Source: Thermoleptolyngbya sp046719575
GTDB taxonomy: Bacteria > Cyanobacteriota > Cyanobacteriia > Elainellales > Elainellaceae
Direction: 5' to 3'
NCBI GenBank assembly: GCA_046719575.1
Contig: JBDNCP010000019.1
Location: 1 to 45,169, forward strand
DNA length: 45,169 nucleotides
Positions within the stretch are counted from its first letter, which is position 1; the number at the start of each line of letters is the position of its first letter. A program made the position numbers and the translations under genes. Below the pieces are notes generated by a model. The model was not told where the DNA came from. It worked only from the letters and a program-made list of their open reading frames with translations, and made no database searches. Shown here in pieces: positions 8,099 through 18,882 of this stretch.

Positions 8099-8890
8099 TC
8101 AGAACGAAGCGCCAGTATCAATGCTTCTGAACATGAGCCAGGACATGAAAAAGTTGCTGACAAAGATCGCCAGCAGCGCCGTCACCACGGCCGCCGTCGT
8201 GGATTGGCCGACCCCTTTTGCGCCGCCAGTGGTGGTGAGGCCCCAGCTACAGCCGATGATGGCGATCAGCGCTCCAAACACCACCGACTTAATCAAGGCG
8301 CTAATCAAATCCCACTCTCGCAGGAGGTTTTGGGCCGAGTCGAGAAAAACCTGCGTTGAAATGTTGTAAAGCGACTCAGCCAGAATTGCGCCGCCCGCCA
8401 TCCCGGTGACAAAGGACAACACTGTCAGCAGCGGCAGCATGACGCAGCAGGAGATAACACGGGGGATAACCAGATAGTCGATGGGGTCGGTCTTCAGCAT
8501 GTAGAGCGCGTCGATTTGCTCGGTCACTTGCATAGTGCCGATTTCCGCTGCAAAAGCAGACCCAATGCGCCCCGTGACGACGATCGCTGTAACCAGAGGA
8601 GCCAGTTCTCGCGAGAGGGCGATCGCCAAAACGCCCCCTACCGCTGTCCCCGCCCCAAACGCAATGAATTCTCTCGCCACGCCGATGGTAAACACCATGC
8701 CTACGGTCAGCGCAGTCAGCAGGTTGATCGGCAGCGACTCTGGCCCAACGATGGCCATTTGATCTGACGTATTGCGGAGGTGAATCTTAGCCTTCAGCAG
8801 GTGGACAAGCACCTGACCGCCCAGAAAGACTGCCGCCACCAGCCGCCGCCACCAGCGCCCCAAACTCGAATGTCCCAACTCCGTACTCAA
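8099..8890 (-). CDS. mlaE: MlaE-family lipid ABC transporter permease
   Basis: 263 residues from a TTG start at 8890; I see no better ATG or GTG. The protein has the MlaE/TrnL permease layout of about five membrane segments with the signature ELAPLVTAIVVTGRIGSAFAAEIGTMQVTEQIDAL, the coupling region contacting the ATPase, and a TTTGGAKGVGQSTTAAVV motif near the end. The family moves phospholipids or related lipids between inner and outer membranes together with an MlaF ATPase and an MlaD substrate-binding protein; neither is encoded here. The cyanobacterial relative is slr1045-like. DUF3119 and DUF3086 follow on the same strand. Confidence 0.92.
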   Translation of the reverse strand: MSTELGHSSLGRWWRRLVAAVFLGGQVLVHLLKAKIHLRNTSDQMAIVGPESLPINLLTALTVGMVFTIGVAREFIAFGAGTAVGGVLAIALSRELAPLVTAIVVTGRIGSAFAAEIGTMQVTEQIDALYMLKTDPIDYLVIPRVISCCVMLPLLTVLSFVTGMAGGAILAESLYNISTQVFLDSAQNLLREWDLISALIKSVVFGALIAIIGCSWGLTTTGGAKGVGQSTTAAVVTALLAIFVSNFFMSWLMFRSIDTGASF

Positions 8891-9549
8891 GGATGTTTCC
8901 GCCGACTCTCTAAGGTGTGCAATAGATTAATAGATAGATTGATACTATGCGAACTTCGTCCCTCTGACATGACTCGATCGCGCTAGAAACTCGATCTAGC
9001 CAGTCGAGAAGGCAGGGACTTTTATGAACTCAGCGTTACAGAATTCAGAAAAGACACGACGAGCGATCGCCCCACCCCGCGTTTTTCGACCTAGCTCTGG
9101 GATTCCAAGGTGCTGAAAGTATCGAAATTTCTGGGATCGCGGCCTATCTCAGTAAATCCTCTGGGGCGATCGCCCGTGTGTTGCGTTTTCTGAGAGCGAT
9201 TTAAGATTTCTGTCAGATTCTGCGGGTCGCCCCAGATTCCGCCTATCTTGGATGCAACAGGCTGACTGGGGCGATCGCCAAAACGGGGTCGAGCTTGCGC
9301 TGGTTCAGTCTGCATCTGGTTCAGTCTGCATGATGACCGATTGCACTTGTGTCTTGCTGCATTTTGCGAATTGCTCTTTGCGAATTGCTCTTTGCGAACT
9401 GCATTTTGCGAAATGCTCTTTGCGAAATGCATTTTGCGAATTGCACTATGCGAACTGCTCCTTGCGAATCGCACTAATTGATTGCACGAGCTAGTTGCGC
9501 GTTGCCGCCGTTGTTGCCCTGGTTTGTTGCCCTGGTTTTGCCACACGTT
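8891..9549. other. Long intergenic region with minisatellite
   Basis: About 660 bases between the divergent mlaE and the small membrane protein gene. It holds several GCGATCGC sites, a 15-base direct repeat TGGTTCAGTCTGCAT at 9301-9315 and 9317-9331, and the 14-bp minisatellite annotated separately. Open frames exist on both strands, but their residues come from the repeat and show no family resemblance. Confidence 0.6.
9357..9468. repeat. 14-bp minisatellite, eight units
   Basis: Eight consecutive 14-base units of consensus NTGCWYTTTGCGAA, each ending in TGCGAA: 9357, 9371, 9385, 9399, 9413, 9427, 9441 and 9455, with a ninth partial unit at 9469. Units 2 and 3 are identical; others differ in the first base, the C/A T/C pair, or one base of the T run. 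The head-to-tail arrangement without spacers rules out CRISPR. The length is not a multiple of three. Confidence 0.92.
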
Positions 9550-9837
9550 ATGCGTATGTTTCCTAACCTGATGCGATCGCTCCTGATTACAGCCATCTTC
9601 AGCTTTTTACTGCCCATCGTGTTGGTGGGCTGCTTGCTGGTGCCGCTGCGGTTGCTGCAAGAGATTCCCAGCCTAGAAGTCATGAGTCAGGCCGGCATTT
9701 CCCCGGTGGTCGAGTTTTTGCGGGTTTTTGGCAGCGGCAATCCGCTCCACGGAATGCTGGTGATAGCGTCTGTGTCTGCCCTAGTGGGCGTTTTGTTTGA
9801 TTCCTACACCCTCTATCGCCACGAAAAGCTGGGTTAA
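9550..9837 (+). CDS. Small membrane protein of unknown function
   Basis: 95 residues from ATG 9550 (a further in-frame ATG is at 9556). I prefer these to a start inside the region following the minisatellite at 9478. A first membrane helix (about 10-36, LLITAIFSFLLPIVLVGCLL) is followed by a short loop with IPSLEVMSQAG and a second helix (about 66-84, LHGMLVIASVSALVGVLF) ending in DSYTLYRHEKLG. The stop overlaps by four bases the stop of the convergent gene at 9834. The composition is convincing for a real integral membrane protein, but I recognise no family. Confidence 0.6.
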   Translation: MRMFPNLMRSLLITAIFSFLLPIVLVGCLLVPLRLLQEIPSLEVMSQAGISPVVEFLRVFGSGNPLHGMLVIASVSALVGVLFDSYTLYRHEKLG

Positions 9838-10709
9838 GTTCCTAACCAGCGCACCAGATTGCTGACATAGCAATGAATGTCGGCGATCGCCTGGGGATTG
9901 TCTTTCATGCCCGTACCTGGCGGCTCCGCTACAAAGCTAGGACAGCCCGTGCCCACATCCCAGTTATAATCTGCCAGATGGTGAAAGGTGGACTGGGCCA
10001 CGATGCGTCCGGTGCGCTGTCCGTCTTGCTCAACGCCTTCGGCCGCCACCACCAGGTTAAATTCGCGCCCGGTGATCTTGCTGACACCCGTGGCGATGAC
10101 GCGGGCGTGTTCTGCCCCATCGGGTACACCCACGCCGCCTTCGTGCGGATGAGCGGGGAACAGGGCGATCGCGCTGCCATCGGGACGGCGCAGCAGGTCG
10201 TGCAGCGGCTCTAGCGGCGTGATCTGCTGATAGTCGCCATTGCTGCCAGAGTGATAGTTGGGAAACGAAATCGTCTTCGTTTCGCAGTCGTCTTCGCAGC
10301 AGCGCGACTCGTCGGGGTCGAGGTTTTGTGTGTGGAAATAATGAAACCCGCCCAGCGGTGGAATCGCCACCATCGACAGCCCCATGTCTTGATGGTCGCG
10401 GGTGCTAAAGATGCCGCCGCCCTGCTGATGGAAGCGCAAGATTCCTGCCTGATCTCTGGGGCTGAGGCCGTCGCCCGTATCCAGGGCCAGCAGCCAGAGT
10501 TGGTCAAAGTCGGCGCGGCTAAGCTGGCTGAGAACAGGGTCGTCGCCGTTGGCATCAAGCTGGCGATCGCGGGCAGTCACCTCGCACAGGGGCTTGCCAT
10601 TCTCGTCCGTTAGCGACCGGAGATAGCCCTCCAGCATCGAAAATCGGTCAATCGTCCAGTCATCGCCGCCCGACAGCAGCGTGGTTTGCAGCAAGATGCG
10701 AGTAGGCAT
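9834..10709 (-). CDS. ThuA/glutamine-amidotransferase-like fold protein, function unknown
   Basis: 291 residues from ATG 10709; an upstream TTG at 10760 is possible but weaker. Segments resemble class-I amidotransferase/ThuA folds: an opening strand RILLQTTL, then FDQLWLLALDTGDGLSPRDQAGILRFHQQGGGIFSTRDHQD, where a bulky GGG turn follows a helix as in ThuA proteins. Later segments carry HYFHTQN, several acidic and Cys residues (RCCEDDCE), FPAHPHEGG and STFHHLADYNWD, suggestive of metal or ligand binding. There is no obvious Cys nucleophile elbow. It lies 58 bases after an LD-carboxypeptidase on the same strand, so a cell-wall link is possible. Function is not established. Confidence 0.6.
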   Translation of the reverse strand: MPTRILLQTTLLSGGDDWTIDRFSMLEGYLRSLTDENGKPLCEVTARDRQLDANGDDPVLSQLSRADFDQLWLLALDTGDGLSPRDQAGILRFHQQGGGIFSTRDHQDMGLSMVAIPPLGGFHYFHTQNLDPDESRCCEDDCETKTISFPNYHSGSNGDYQQITPLEPLHDLLRRPDGSAIALFPAHPHEGGVGVPDGAEHARVIATGVSKITGREFNLVVAAEGVEQDGQRTGRIVAQSTFHHLADYNWDVGTGCPSFVAEPPGTGMKDNPQAIADIHCYVSNLVRWLGT

Positions 10710-10767
10710 TTGGAGGGGATATGGGGTTGAAGGGTTGAGAAGAACCTGGGCCACCGTCAATTATCGC

Positions 10768-11664
10768 TTATTCGCCTTCAAAGCTGAGGATGCCGCGATC
10801 GCCATCCAGCCAGACGGGTACGCCGACGGGTAGCGCTGCGTTGCTGCCGTCGTGCCCAAAGGGCAGGTCAGACACGACGGGAATGCCTAAATCACTGAGG
10901 CGATCGCTCAACACGCCTTCCACCGAAAAGCTGGGGATATGCTGCGGCGCGTCGCACTGGCTAAAGCGACCCAGCGCAATGCCGCGCACCTGCGACAGCA
11001 AGCCGCTCATGCGCCACTGCGTCAGCATCCGGTCGATGCGGTAAGGCGCTTCCATCACGTCTTCCAGGGCCAAAATTACGCCATTCAAGTCGGGCTGGAG
11101 CGGCGTATGCAGCAAATGCGTCGCCACCGTCAGGTTTGCAGGCAGCAGCAGCCCCTTGGCCATGCCACCGCCCCAGCCATCGCCCTTGAGTGGAGCCAGC
11201 GGCTTGCCCTCGACGTAATGGATCAGCCGCTCCACCGACCAGTCCGGCTCTACGCACAGCGTCGTTAGCACGGGCCCATGCACGCCGGAGATGCCCCGTT
11301 GCGCCAGCCCCCACAGCAGGCTCGTAATGTCTGAAAAGCCAATCACCCACTTGGGTTCTGCCGTGCCCCAGTCCCAGTCCTCCAGCAGGCGACTGCTGCC
11401 ATAGCCGCCCCGCGCACAGAGGATGCCGCGACAATCGGGGTCGTTCCAGGCTGCGGCAAACTGCTCCCGCCGCTCCAAATCTGTGCCCGCCAGATAGCCC
11501 CAGCGCTTGTCGATATGCGGCGGCACCTCCACTCGATAGCCGTGCGATCGCCAAATTTCCACGCCCAGATGAAAGAACTCCATCTCTCGCAGGGCCCCAC
11601 TGGGCGTAATCACACGCAGCAAATCGCCAGGTTTGAGTGGAGTGGGCGGAAGGCAAGGACGCAT
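10768..11664 (-). CDS. ldcA: LD-carboxypeptidase (peptidase family S66)
   Basis: 298 residues. Muramoyl-tetrapeptide (LD-) carboxypeptidases remove the terminal D-Ala from tetrapeptides during murein recycling. The S66 hallmarks are visible: an N-terminal L-K-P-G-D-L-L-R-V-I-T-P-S-G start, ARGGYGSSRLLEDWDW, nucleophile Ser111 in VIGFSDITSLLW, a HGPV segment, Glu201 in ILALEDVMEAPYRIDRML, and His271 in LPFGHDG. Length is normal. The ATG at 11664 directly begins the conserved region. It lies 74 bases downstream of an amidase on the same strand, which fits a peptidoglycan-processing unit. No signal peptide, consistent with a cytoplasmic enzyme. Confidence 0.92.
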   Translation of the reverse strand: MRPCLPPTPLKPGDLLRVITPSGALREMEFFHLGVEIWRSHGYRVEVPPHIDKRWGYLAGTDLERREQFAAAWNDPDCRGILCARGGYGSSRLLEDWDWGTAEPKWVIGFSDITSLLWGLAQRGISGVHGPVLTTLCVEPDWSVERLIHYVEGKPLAPLKGDGWGGGMAKGLLLPANLTVATHLLHTPLQPDLNGVILALEDVMEAPYRIDRMLTQWRMSGLLSQVRGIALGRFSQCDAPQHIPSFSVEGVLSDRLSDLGIPVVSDLPFGHDGSNAALPVGVPVWLDGDRGILSFEGE

Positions 11665-11738
11665 TGGGTTGTCAGGAAGAGAATCTCAACTAGTTTTCCC
11701 TTTTAATCATCGCACCATCTTTCCCGTTCCCCACCTCT

Positions 11739-14597
<2,859 letters not shown>

Positions 14598-14849
14598 GTT
14601 CAAAAAATCCCCTCTTGCGTAGGGGCATGATTCAGGAGTGAGTCGGGAGAACTGTCGGGTTTGGGCGTGATTTCAGCCTAAATCCGGCCAGTTGTGATTA
14701 GAATTTAGGGGTCAGGTGCGGCGGAAGAAGGGCTTGATGGGAGATCTAGATTCCGCTGAGCATCTGGCGATGGACTGGCGATTTGCTAGCGATTTTATTA
14801 GGCGATTTCATAAAGGAAACGCAGACTTGAGTGAGGGAAGCCCAAAACC

Positions 14850-15248
14850 ATGCTGACGGCAGTGGTGGTGCTTAATTTTAGCCTGGCCCTGTTTGGGTTG
14901 TATGCGGCCTGGTGGGTGTGGCGACTGGGACAGGATTTGCGACAGGTGGCTGATAGGCTGACCCATGCCGAACGCCAAACCTACTGCACATTGCAGGGCG
15001 CACCTGTGGCGATCGCCCAGGGACAGACAAACCTTCACCAACTGCGGCAGCAGCTTCAGCAGATTGGCCCCCAAGTGCAGCGGCTGCGACAGGCGATCGC
15101 TCTGGTCAGCTTAGCGCAATCCCTCTGGGTTGGCGGCATGGGGTTTGGGTCACGGGGCGATCGCACAAGAGCCAGAGCAAAGTCTAGAAAGTCTGGCCCG
15201 TCGCGGCGACTGCAAACTCGCCCTGGGCGAAGCAAATCCAAAGGTTAA
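14850..15248 (+). CDS. Small membrane-anchored protein, unknown
   Basis: 132 residues. One N-terminal membrane helix (about 3-27, VVVLNFSLALFGLYAAWWVW) precedes an amphipathic, probably coiled-coil region (about 28-88, with QQLQQIGPQVQRLRQAIALV). The C-terminal 35 residues are Arg/Lys/Ser-rich and positively charged. It resembles in layout the YtxH- and DUF948-like proteins downstream (15371 and 15760), all on plus, so the three may form a small membrane-associated set. No family name recognised. Confidence 0.65.
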   Translation: MLTAVVVLNFSLALFGLYAAWWVWRLGQDLRQVADRLTHAERQTYCTLQGAPVAIAQGQTNLHQLRQQLQQIGPQVQRLRQAIALVSLAQSLWVGGMGFGSRGDRTRARAKSRKSGPSRRLQTRPGRSKSKG

Positions 15249-15370
15249 ATTGCTTTGTCTGCTGGGCTTTTGGCTCAGCGCATTGAACCAAGCATGAACC
15301 CCATTGAACCGGGCATCTCAAGATGCACAGGATAAATTTTTTCCAGGAGAACAGGCAGGAGTAGAGAGAT

Positions 15371-15736
15371 ATGTCAGAGAATCGGTCAGGCTCGGCAGGC
15401 ACATTTTTGGCAGGAGCGATCGTGGGGGTGGCGATTGGCGCAGTGACGGGTCTGCTGCTGGCTCCGCGCACGGGGCGAGAGACGCGCCGCCTGCTGAAAA
15501 AGTCGGCTGATGCGCTGCCCGAAATTGCTGAAGACATTTCCAGCAGCGTGCAAATTCAGGCCGATCGCCTGTCGGGGTCGGCGCTGAAAAACTGGGATGG
15601 CACGCTGTCTCGACTGAAGGAGGCGATCGCCGTTGGCATTGAGGCTAGCCAGCGCGATCGCCAGGCTGCGGCTCAGAAGGAGACTCGTCCCGCCTCCGAC
15701 CTGCGACCCCCAGCCCGCGATTCTAGCTTGACGTGA
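15371..15736 (+). CDS. YtxH-domain protein
   Basis: 121 residues. Residues 9-32 are a glycine/alanine-rich membrane segment (TFLAGAIVGVAIGAVTGLLL), immediately followed by APRTGRETRRLLKKSADALP. This is the YtxH signature (G-x-x-x-G helix then LLAPxSGxETR). The rest is an amphipathic helix and a charged tail. YtxH proteins are small and membrane-anchored, often stress-associated, of unclear mechanism. The gene is 24 bases before the DUF948-like gene. A GGAG-type site lies before the ATG. Confidence 0.85.
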   Translation: MSENRSGSAGTFLAGAIVGVAIGAVTGLLLAPRTGRETRRLLKKSADALPEIAEDISSSVQIQADRLSGSALKNWDGTLSRLKEAIAVGIEASQRDRQAAAQKETRPASDLRPPARDSSLT

Positions 15737-15759
15737 GCAGAGGTTAATACAAGTCTGCC

Positions 15760-16608
15760 GTGTCTGACCCCCTATTTTGGCTAGCATTGTCGCTGCTGCT
15801 GGTGGCCGTCTCGCTGACGGCTGTGCTGGTGGCGCTATTGCCTGCGGTTCAAGAACTCTCACGCGCCGCCCGCAGTGCCGAAAAACTGTTTGACACGCTG
15901 AACCGAGATCTGCCGCCCACCCTAGACGCGATTCGTCGAACTGGGCTGGAGCTAACCGACCTAACCGACGACGTGAGCGAAGGGGTGCAGAGTGCGGGAC
16001 GTATGGTCAAGCAGGTCGATCAGAGCCTCTTGGGTATGCAGCAGCAGGCAAAAAAGGCCCAGCGCGTTACCCGCAGCCTCGTCGTTGGGTTTCGGGCGGC
16101 TTGGCAAACGCTGCTGAAGCCCGCGCCGCCCCCTGCACGATCGGCCCGCAGTCGCCGAGTGGTTCCACCCGATGCCCAGGGCGATCGCCCCAACCCATAC
16201 TCCAACCCATACTCCGATCCATCGCCGAACAGGTACGATGTCCAGGATGATTGGGATGAGCAGGATTGGGATGATTTGGACAGTCCGCATCGGGCCGACG
16301 AGGCGGACGAGTCTGCTGACAAGTACCCTGCTCATCGCCCAGATATTGACCCAGACAGCGCCCGCCATCCCGATGGCTACTTGCCCAAGGTCTACAGTTC
16401 AAAGCAGTATGATGAGCCGAATCTTTGGGACGATGCCCCCGCCGCCGAACCCACCCAGCCCGATGCCGCAGCGCCATTGCGAAGTCGGCGATCGCCTGCT
16501 TCTGCGCGTTCGCTGGCGGGCGAGTCCGGCGACAGTTGGGATCAGGACATTTGGGAAGAAGACGCGCCACCGCTGGACGATCAATCCCGAAATCACCCGC
16601 TCTCATAA
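15760..16608 (+). CDS. DUF948-like membrane protein with acidic tail
   Basis: 282 residues from GTG 15760. An N-terminal helix (about 4-28, LFWLALSLLLVAVSLTAVLV) is followed by a long amphipathic helix with the DUF948 pattern: AVQELSRAARSAEKLFDTLN, DLPPTLDAIRRTGLELTDLT and DDVSEGVQSAGRMVKQVDQS. From residue 130 on it is low complexity: a Pro/Arg segment, the repeated Y-S-N-P / Y-S-D-P motif, then a strongly acidic Asp/Trp/Ser tail to the end. It follows YtxH by 24 bases and ends before a terminator hairpin, so it is probably the last gene of the unit. Confidence 0.75.
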   Translation: MSDPLFWLALSLLLVAVSLTAVLVALLPAVQELSRAARSAEKLFDTLNRDLPPTLDAIRRTGLELTDLTDDVSEGVQSAGRMVKQVDQSLLGMQQQAKKAQRVTRSLVVGFRAAWQTLLKPAPPPARSARSRRVVPPDAQGDRPNPYSNPYSDPSPNRYDVQDDWDEQDWDDLDSPHRADEADESADKYPAHRPDIDPDSARHPDGYLPKVYSSKQYDEPNLWDDAPAAEPTQPDAAAPLRSRRSPASARSLAGESGDSWDQDIWEEDAPPLDDQSRNHPLS

Positions 16609-16963
16609 ATGCCGTAGCGCTTTTGCCATAGCGCTTTTGGACGGGGACTTAGCAAGTCAGCCTTCCGTTTGCTCTAGATAATCCGCGATAGTCCCTTATA
16701 GTCCCCGATAGTTCCCGATAGTCTGAATCATCTGCATGATCTCCATCATCCGCGCCGCTTTCCAAACGTCGGCGCGGTTTTTGCGATACCTACATTCGGG
16801 GAATGTCGCGCTTGACAGAAAACTGGAGTTTCTCTGGAGGTCTGTTTTAACCAAGCAAACGTCCAGTTCTGACCCCTGCTATATTAGACTGAAGTAAAGA
16901 ATCGTAAACAATTGCGGCTATTGCTTAAGCTTTGCTACAGGTTAGGATTCTAGTCATCTCTAT
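16609..16963. other. Intergenic region with 10-bp repeats and a terminator
   Basis: 355 bases. Four 10-base units of GATAGTCCCC type run 16687-16726, and the hairpin terminator at 16750-16782 is annotated separately. The remaining 180 bases should carry the promoter of the TPM protein gene; TATATTA at about 16880 is a possible but unproven -10 element. Confidence 0.6.
16750..16782 (+). terminator. Rho-independent terminator after the YtxH/DUF948 set
   Basis: Perfect 8-bp GC stem CCGCGCCG (16750-16757) and CGGCGCGG (16770-16777), 12-base loop, followed directly by TTTTT on the plus strand. Confidence 0.85.
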
Positions 16964-17794
16964 ATGCTGATGAAGCTGATGAATTTGCCCATGCTGCGGT
17001 CATTGTTCTCTCGGTTGAGTCTTGGTTTGTTGGCGACGCTGCTGATAGTGTCGAGTTGGGCGATCGCCCCTGCTGCCTACGCCTACGACAATCCAGACCT
17101 GCTGCCCGACCAACCGACTAACGTTATCGACTTGGCAGATGCCCTCACCGACACCCAGCAAGACCAGCTTGATCAGCATTTGCAAGACTTTGAAGCCGAA
17201 ACAGGCTGGAAACTGCGCGTCCTCACCCAATTCGATCGCACGCCCGGCCGCGCCGTTAAAGACTTTTGGGGACTCGACGACAAAAGCGTGATGCTCGTCG
17301 CTGACCCACGCGGCGGCAACCTGCTCAACTTCAGCGTCGGCGACGCACTATACGACCTCTTGCCCCGCACCTTCTGGATCGAGCTACAGACCCGCTATGG
17401 CAACCAGTTTTTCGTGCGAGACAACGGCGAAGACAGCTCCATTATTCAAGCGCTCCAGTCGATTGAAACGTGCCTGCGGCAGGGCGGCTGCAACGTCGTA
17501 CCCGGTCTTCCCCGCGAACAGTGGATTTTGACGCTGATTACCTCAGTGCTGGGTGGCATTATCTGCGGCTTTGCGGCCCACCCGCGCAAACCTGGCCAGG
17601 TGATTGCCTGGCAATGGGCGCTGATTTTTTCGCCGCTCTGGGGTATTTTGTTCATCGCCTTTGGCATCGCCCCCGTAATTACCCGCACCGCCGACTGGCT
17701 GCCGCTGCTGCGGAATGTGGCGGGCTTTGCGATGGGCGCTCTGGTGGCGTTTTTGTCGCCTATGTTCAACAGTTCCACGCCGTCTGAGACGTGA
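16964..17794 (+). CDS. TPM-domain thylakoid/periplasmic protein
   Basis: 276 residues. Signal peptide 1-40 ends in AYA before YDNPDLLP. The TPM domain (about 44-165) contains NVIDLADALTDTQQDQLDQHL, ETGWKLRVLTQFDRTPGRAV, DDKSVMLVADPRGGNLLNF and LLPRTFWIELQTRYG. Two C-terminal membrane segments follow (about 190-205 and 213-265, with WQWALIFSPLWGILFIAFGI). TPM proteins include Psb32/TLP18.3, which supports photosystem II repair, but this is a distinct, longer branch with a TGWKLRVLTQ motif, so I do not give the psb32 symbol. It probably acts in the lumen or periplasm. Single gene. Confidence 0.85.
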   Translation: MLMKLMNLPMLRSLFSRLSLGLLATLLIVSSWAIAPAAYAYDNPDLLPDQPTNVIDLADALTDTQQDQLDQHLQDFEAETGWKLRVLTQFDRTPGRAVKDFWGLDDKSVMLVADPRGGNLLNFSVGDALYDLLPRTFWIELQTRYGNQFFVRDNGEDSSIIQALQSIETCLRQGGCNVVPGLPREQWILTLITSVLGGIICGFAAHPRKPGQVIAWQWALIFSPLWGILFIAFGIAPVITRTADWLPLLRNVAGFAMGALVAFLSPMFNSSTPSET

Positions 17795-17970
17795 AGGGCA
17801 ACCGCTTGGTGGCAATTCGTGAATGTGCGGGCAGTCGGCAGAGGCTCTCTGGCGTGAACTGATTTGCCCGAACCATTCCCTACAAATTTCCTGAAAACGA
17901 CGAGGCAGCGTTAGTGGAAGCGGTGTTTTCCCCCAAGTTCTGCGAAGCGCAGGGCAACGGCGGGATGGAA

Positions 17971-18003
17971 ATATGCCACTAATATGCCACTAATATGCCA
18001 CTA
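17971..18003 (+). repeat. 11-bp tandem repeat upstream of cobH
   Basis: Three exact copies of ATATGCCACTA at 17971, 17982 and 17993, ending 35 bases before the cobH start codon. They contain alternate ATG triplets but no open frame continues from them. I find no other elements of a cobalamin riboswitch around them. Confidence 0.9.
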
Positions 18004-18038
18004 TTGAATGTCAGTTAGCACCCCGAGGAACTGGGCGC

Positions 18039-18659
18039 ATGGAGTGGCATATTACCGATGCTCAAAGCCTGAGAATCATCGATCGGGAAATAGGCAATCA
18101 TGCCTTTTCGCCTGCGGAATATGAAATCGTGCGGCGAGTCATTTATGCAACTGCCGACTTTGAGTATCGGGATCTGATCCGCTTTTCGGAGCAGGCATTG
18201 CAGGCGGGCGCGGCAGCGCTGGCCGCCCGCAGCACGATTATTGTGGATGTGCCGATGGTGCAGGTCGGCATTGTGCCGATGATTCAGGCGACGTTTGCCA
18301 ACCCGGTCTATTGCAGCATGGATGCGCTGACCCGTCCACAGCGTGAAAAAACCCGCGTGGCTTGGGGCATCGAAACGCTGGCTCGTCGCTATCCAGAAGG
18401 CATCTTTGTGGTTGGGCAGGCTCAGACGGCACTCTCTGGCCTGGTCGATTTGATTGAAAAAGAAGAAATTAAACCCGCGCTGGTGATTGGCACTCCGGCT
18501 GGATTCATCGGGATGGAGTCGGCGGTAGAGCGACTCAAGGATTCGCTGGTGCCCCATATTCGGATTGAGGGGCGCAAGGGCAATGCCGTTGTTGCCGCAG
18601 CGATTGTCAGTGGGCTGGTGGATCTGTCGTGGCAGGCCTACGGCAAGGAAAACGAGTGA
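18039..18659 (+). CDS. cobH: Precorrin-8X / cobalt-precorrin-8 methylmutase
   Basis: 206 residues. This enzyme moves the C-11 methyl group to C-12 in the corrin pathway, giving hydrogenobyrinate or cobyrinate for B12 and related cofactors. Visible family features: opening ITDAQSLRIIDREIG, RFSEQALQAGAAALAARSTIIVDVPMVQVGI, a TRPQREKTRVAWGIE segment, GIFVVGQAQTALSGLVDLIE, VIGTPAGFIGMESAVERL and GRKGNAVVAAAIVSGLVDLSW. The segment where classic CobH carries its catalytic His reads VIYATADFEY, with Tyr at that place. Whether this is normal in cyanobacterial CobH I cannot settle here. The rest is intact. Single gene; rodA follows after about 220 bases. Confidence 0.92.
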   Translation: MEWHITDAQSLRIIDREIGNHAFSPAEYEIVRRVIYATADFEYRDLIRFSEQALQAGAAALAARSTIIVDVPMVQVGIVPMIQATFANPVYCSMDALTRPQREKTRVAWGIETLARRYPEGIFVVGQAQTALSGLVDLIEKEEIKPALVIGTPAGFIGMESAVERLKDSLVPHIRIEGRKGNAVVAAAIVSGLVDLSWQAYGKENE

Positions 18660-18882
18660 AGTCGCAGAGTTTCAGAGTCGCGGCGTAAGGGTCAAGGAAC
18701 CGACGGCTGGACTTGAGAGGCTGGCGGACTTAGGTTTACGGGCTTCGAGAGGGTGTCAACCGGCGCTTCCCTCGCTGGATCGAGCGCCCGATCAGTTACT
18801 ATCGGGGTGCAAGGTTTCAGATTTTGCGCCTGCTTTCCTAATCTCCGAATCGTTCACAATACCGCCTTTTCCAATAACGCCT

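Noticed and set aside
9357..9468. CRISPR array
   Set aside because: Units are 14 bases and directly contiguous, with no spacers, and no cas gene is near.
9091..9546. A 151-residue minus-strand frame through the 14-bp minisatellite
   Set aside because: Repeat-derived residues (SQNA/FAKS patterns) plus unrelated flanks, with no start signal; treated as non-coding.
17795..18038. Cobalamin riboswitch ahead of cobH
   Set aside because: GCCACT occurs in the 11-bp repeats, but I could not find the other conserved parts of the element, so the match looks accidental.
18565..18882. N-terminal extension of RodA from 18565
   Set aside because: It overlaps cobH and lacks membrane or conserved pattern; ATG 18883 begins the SEDS protein.
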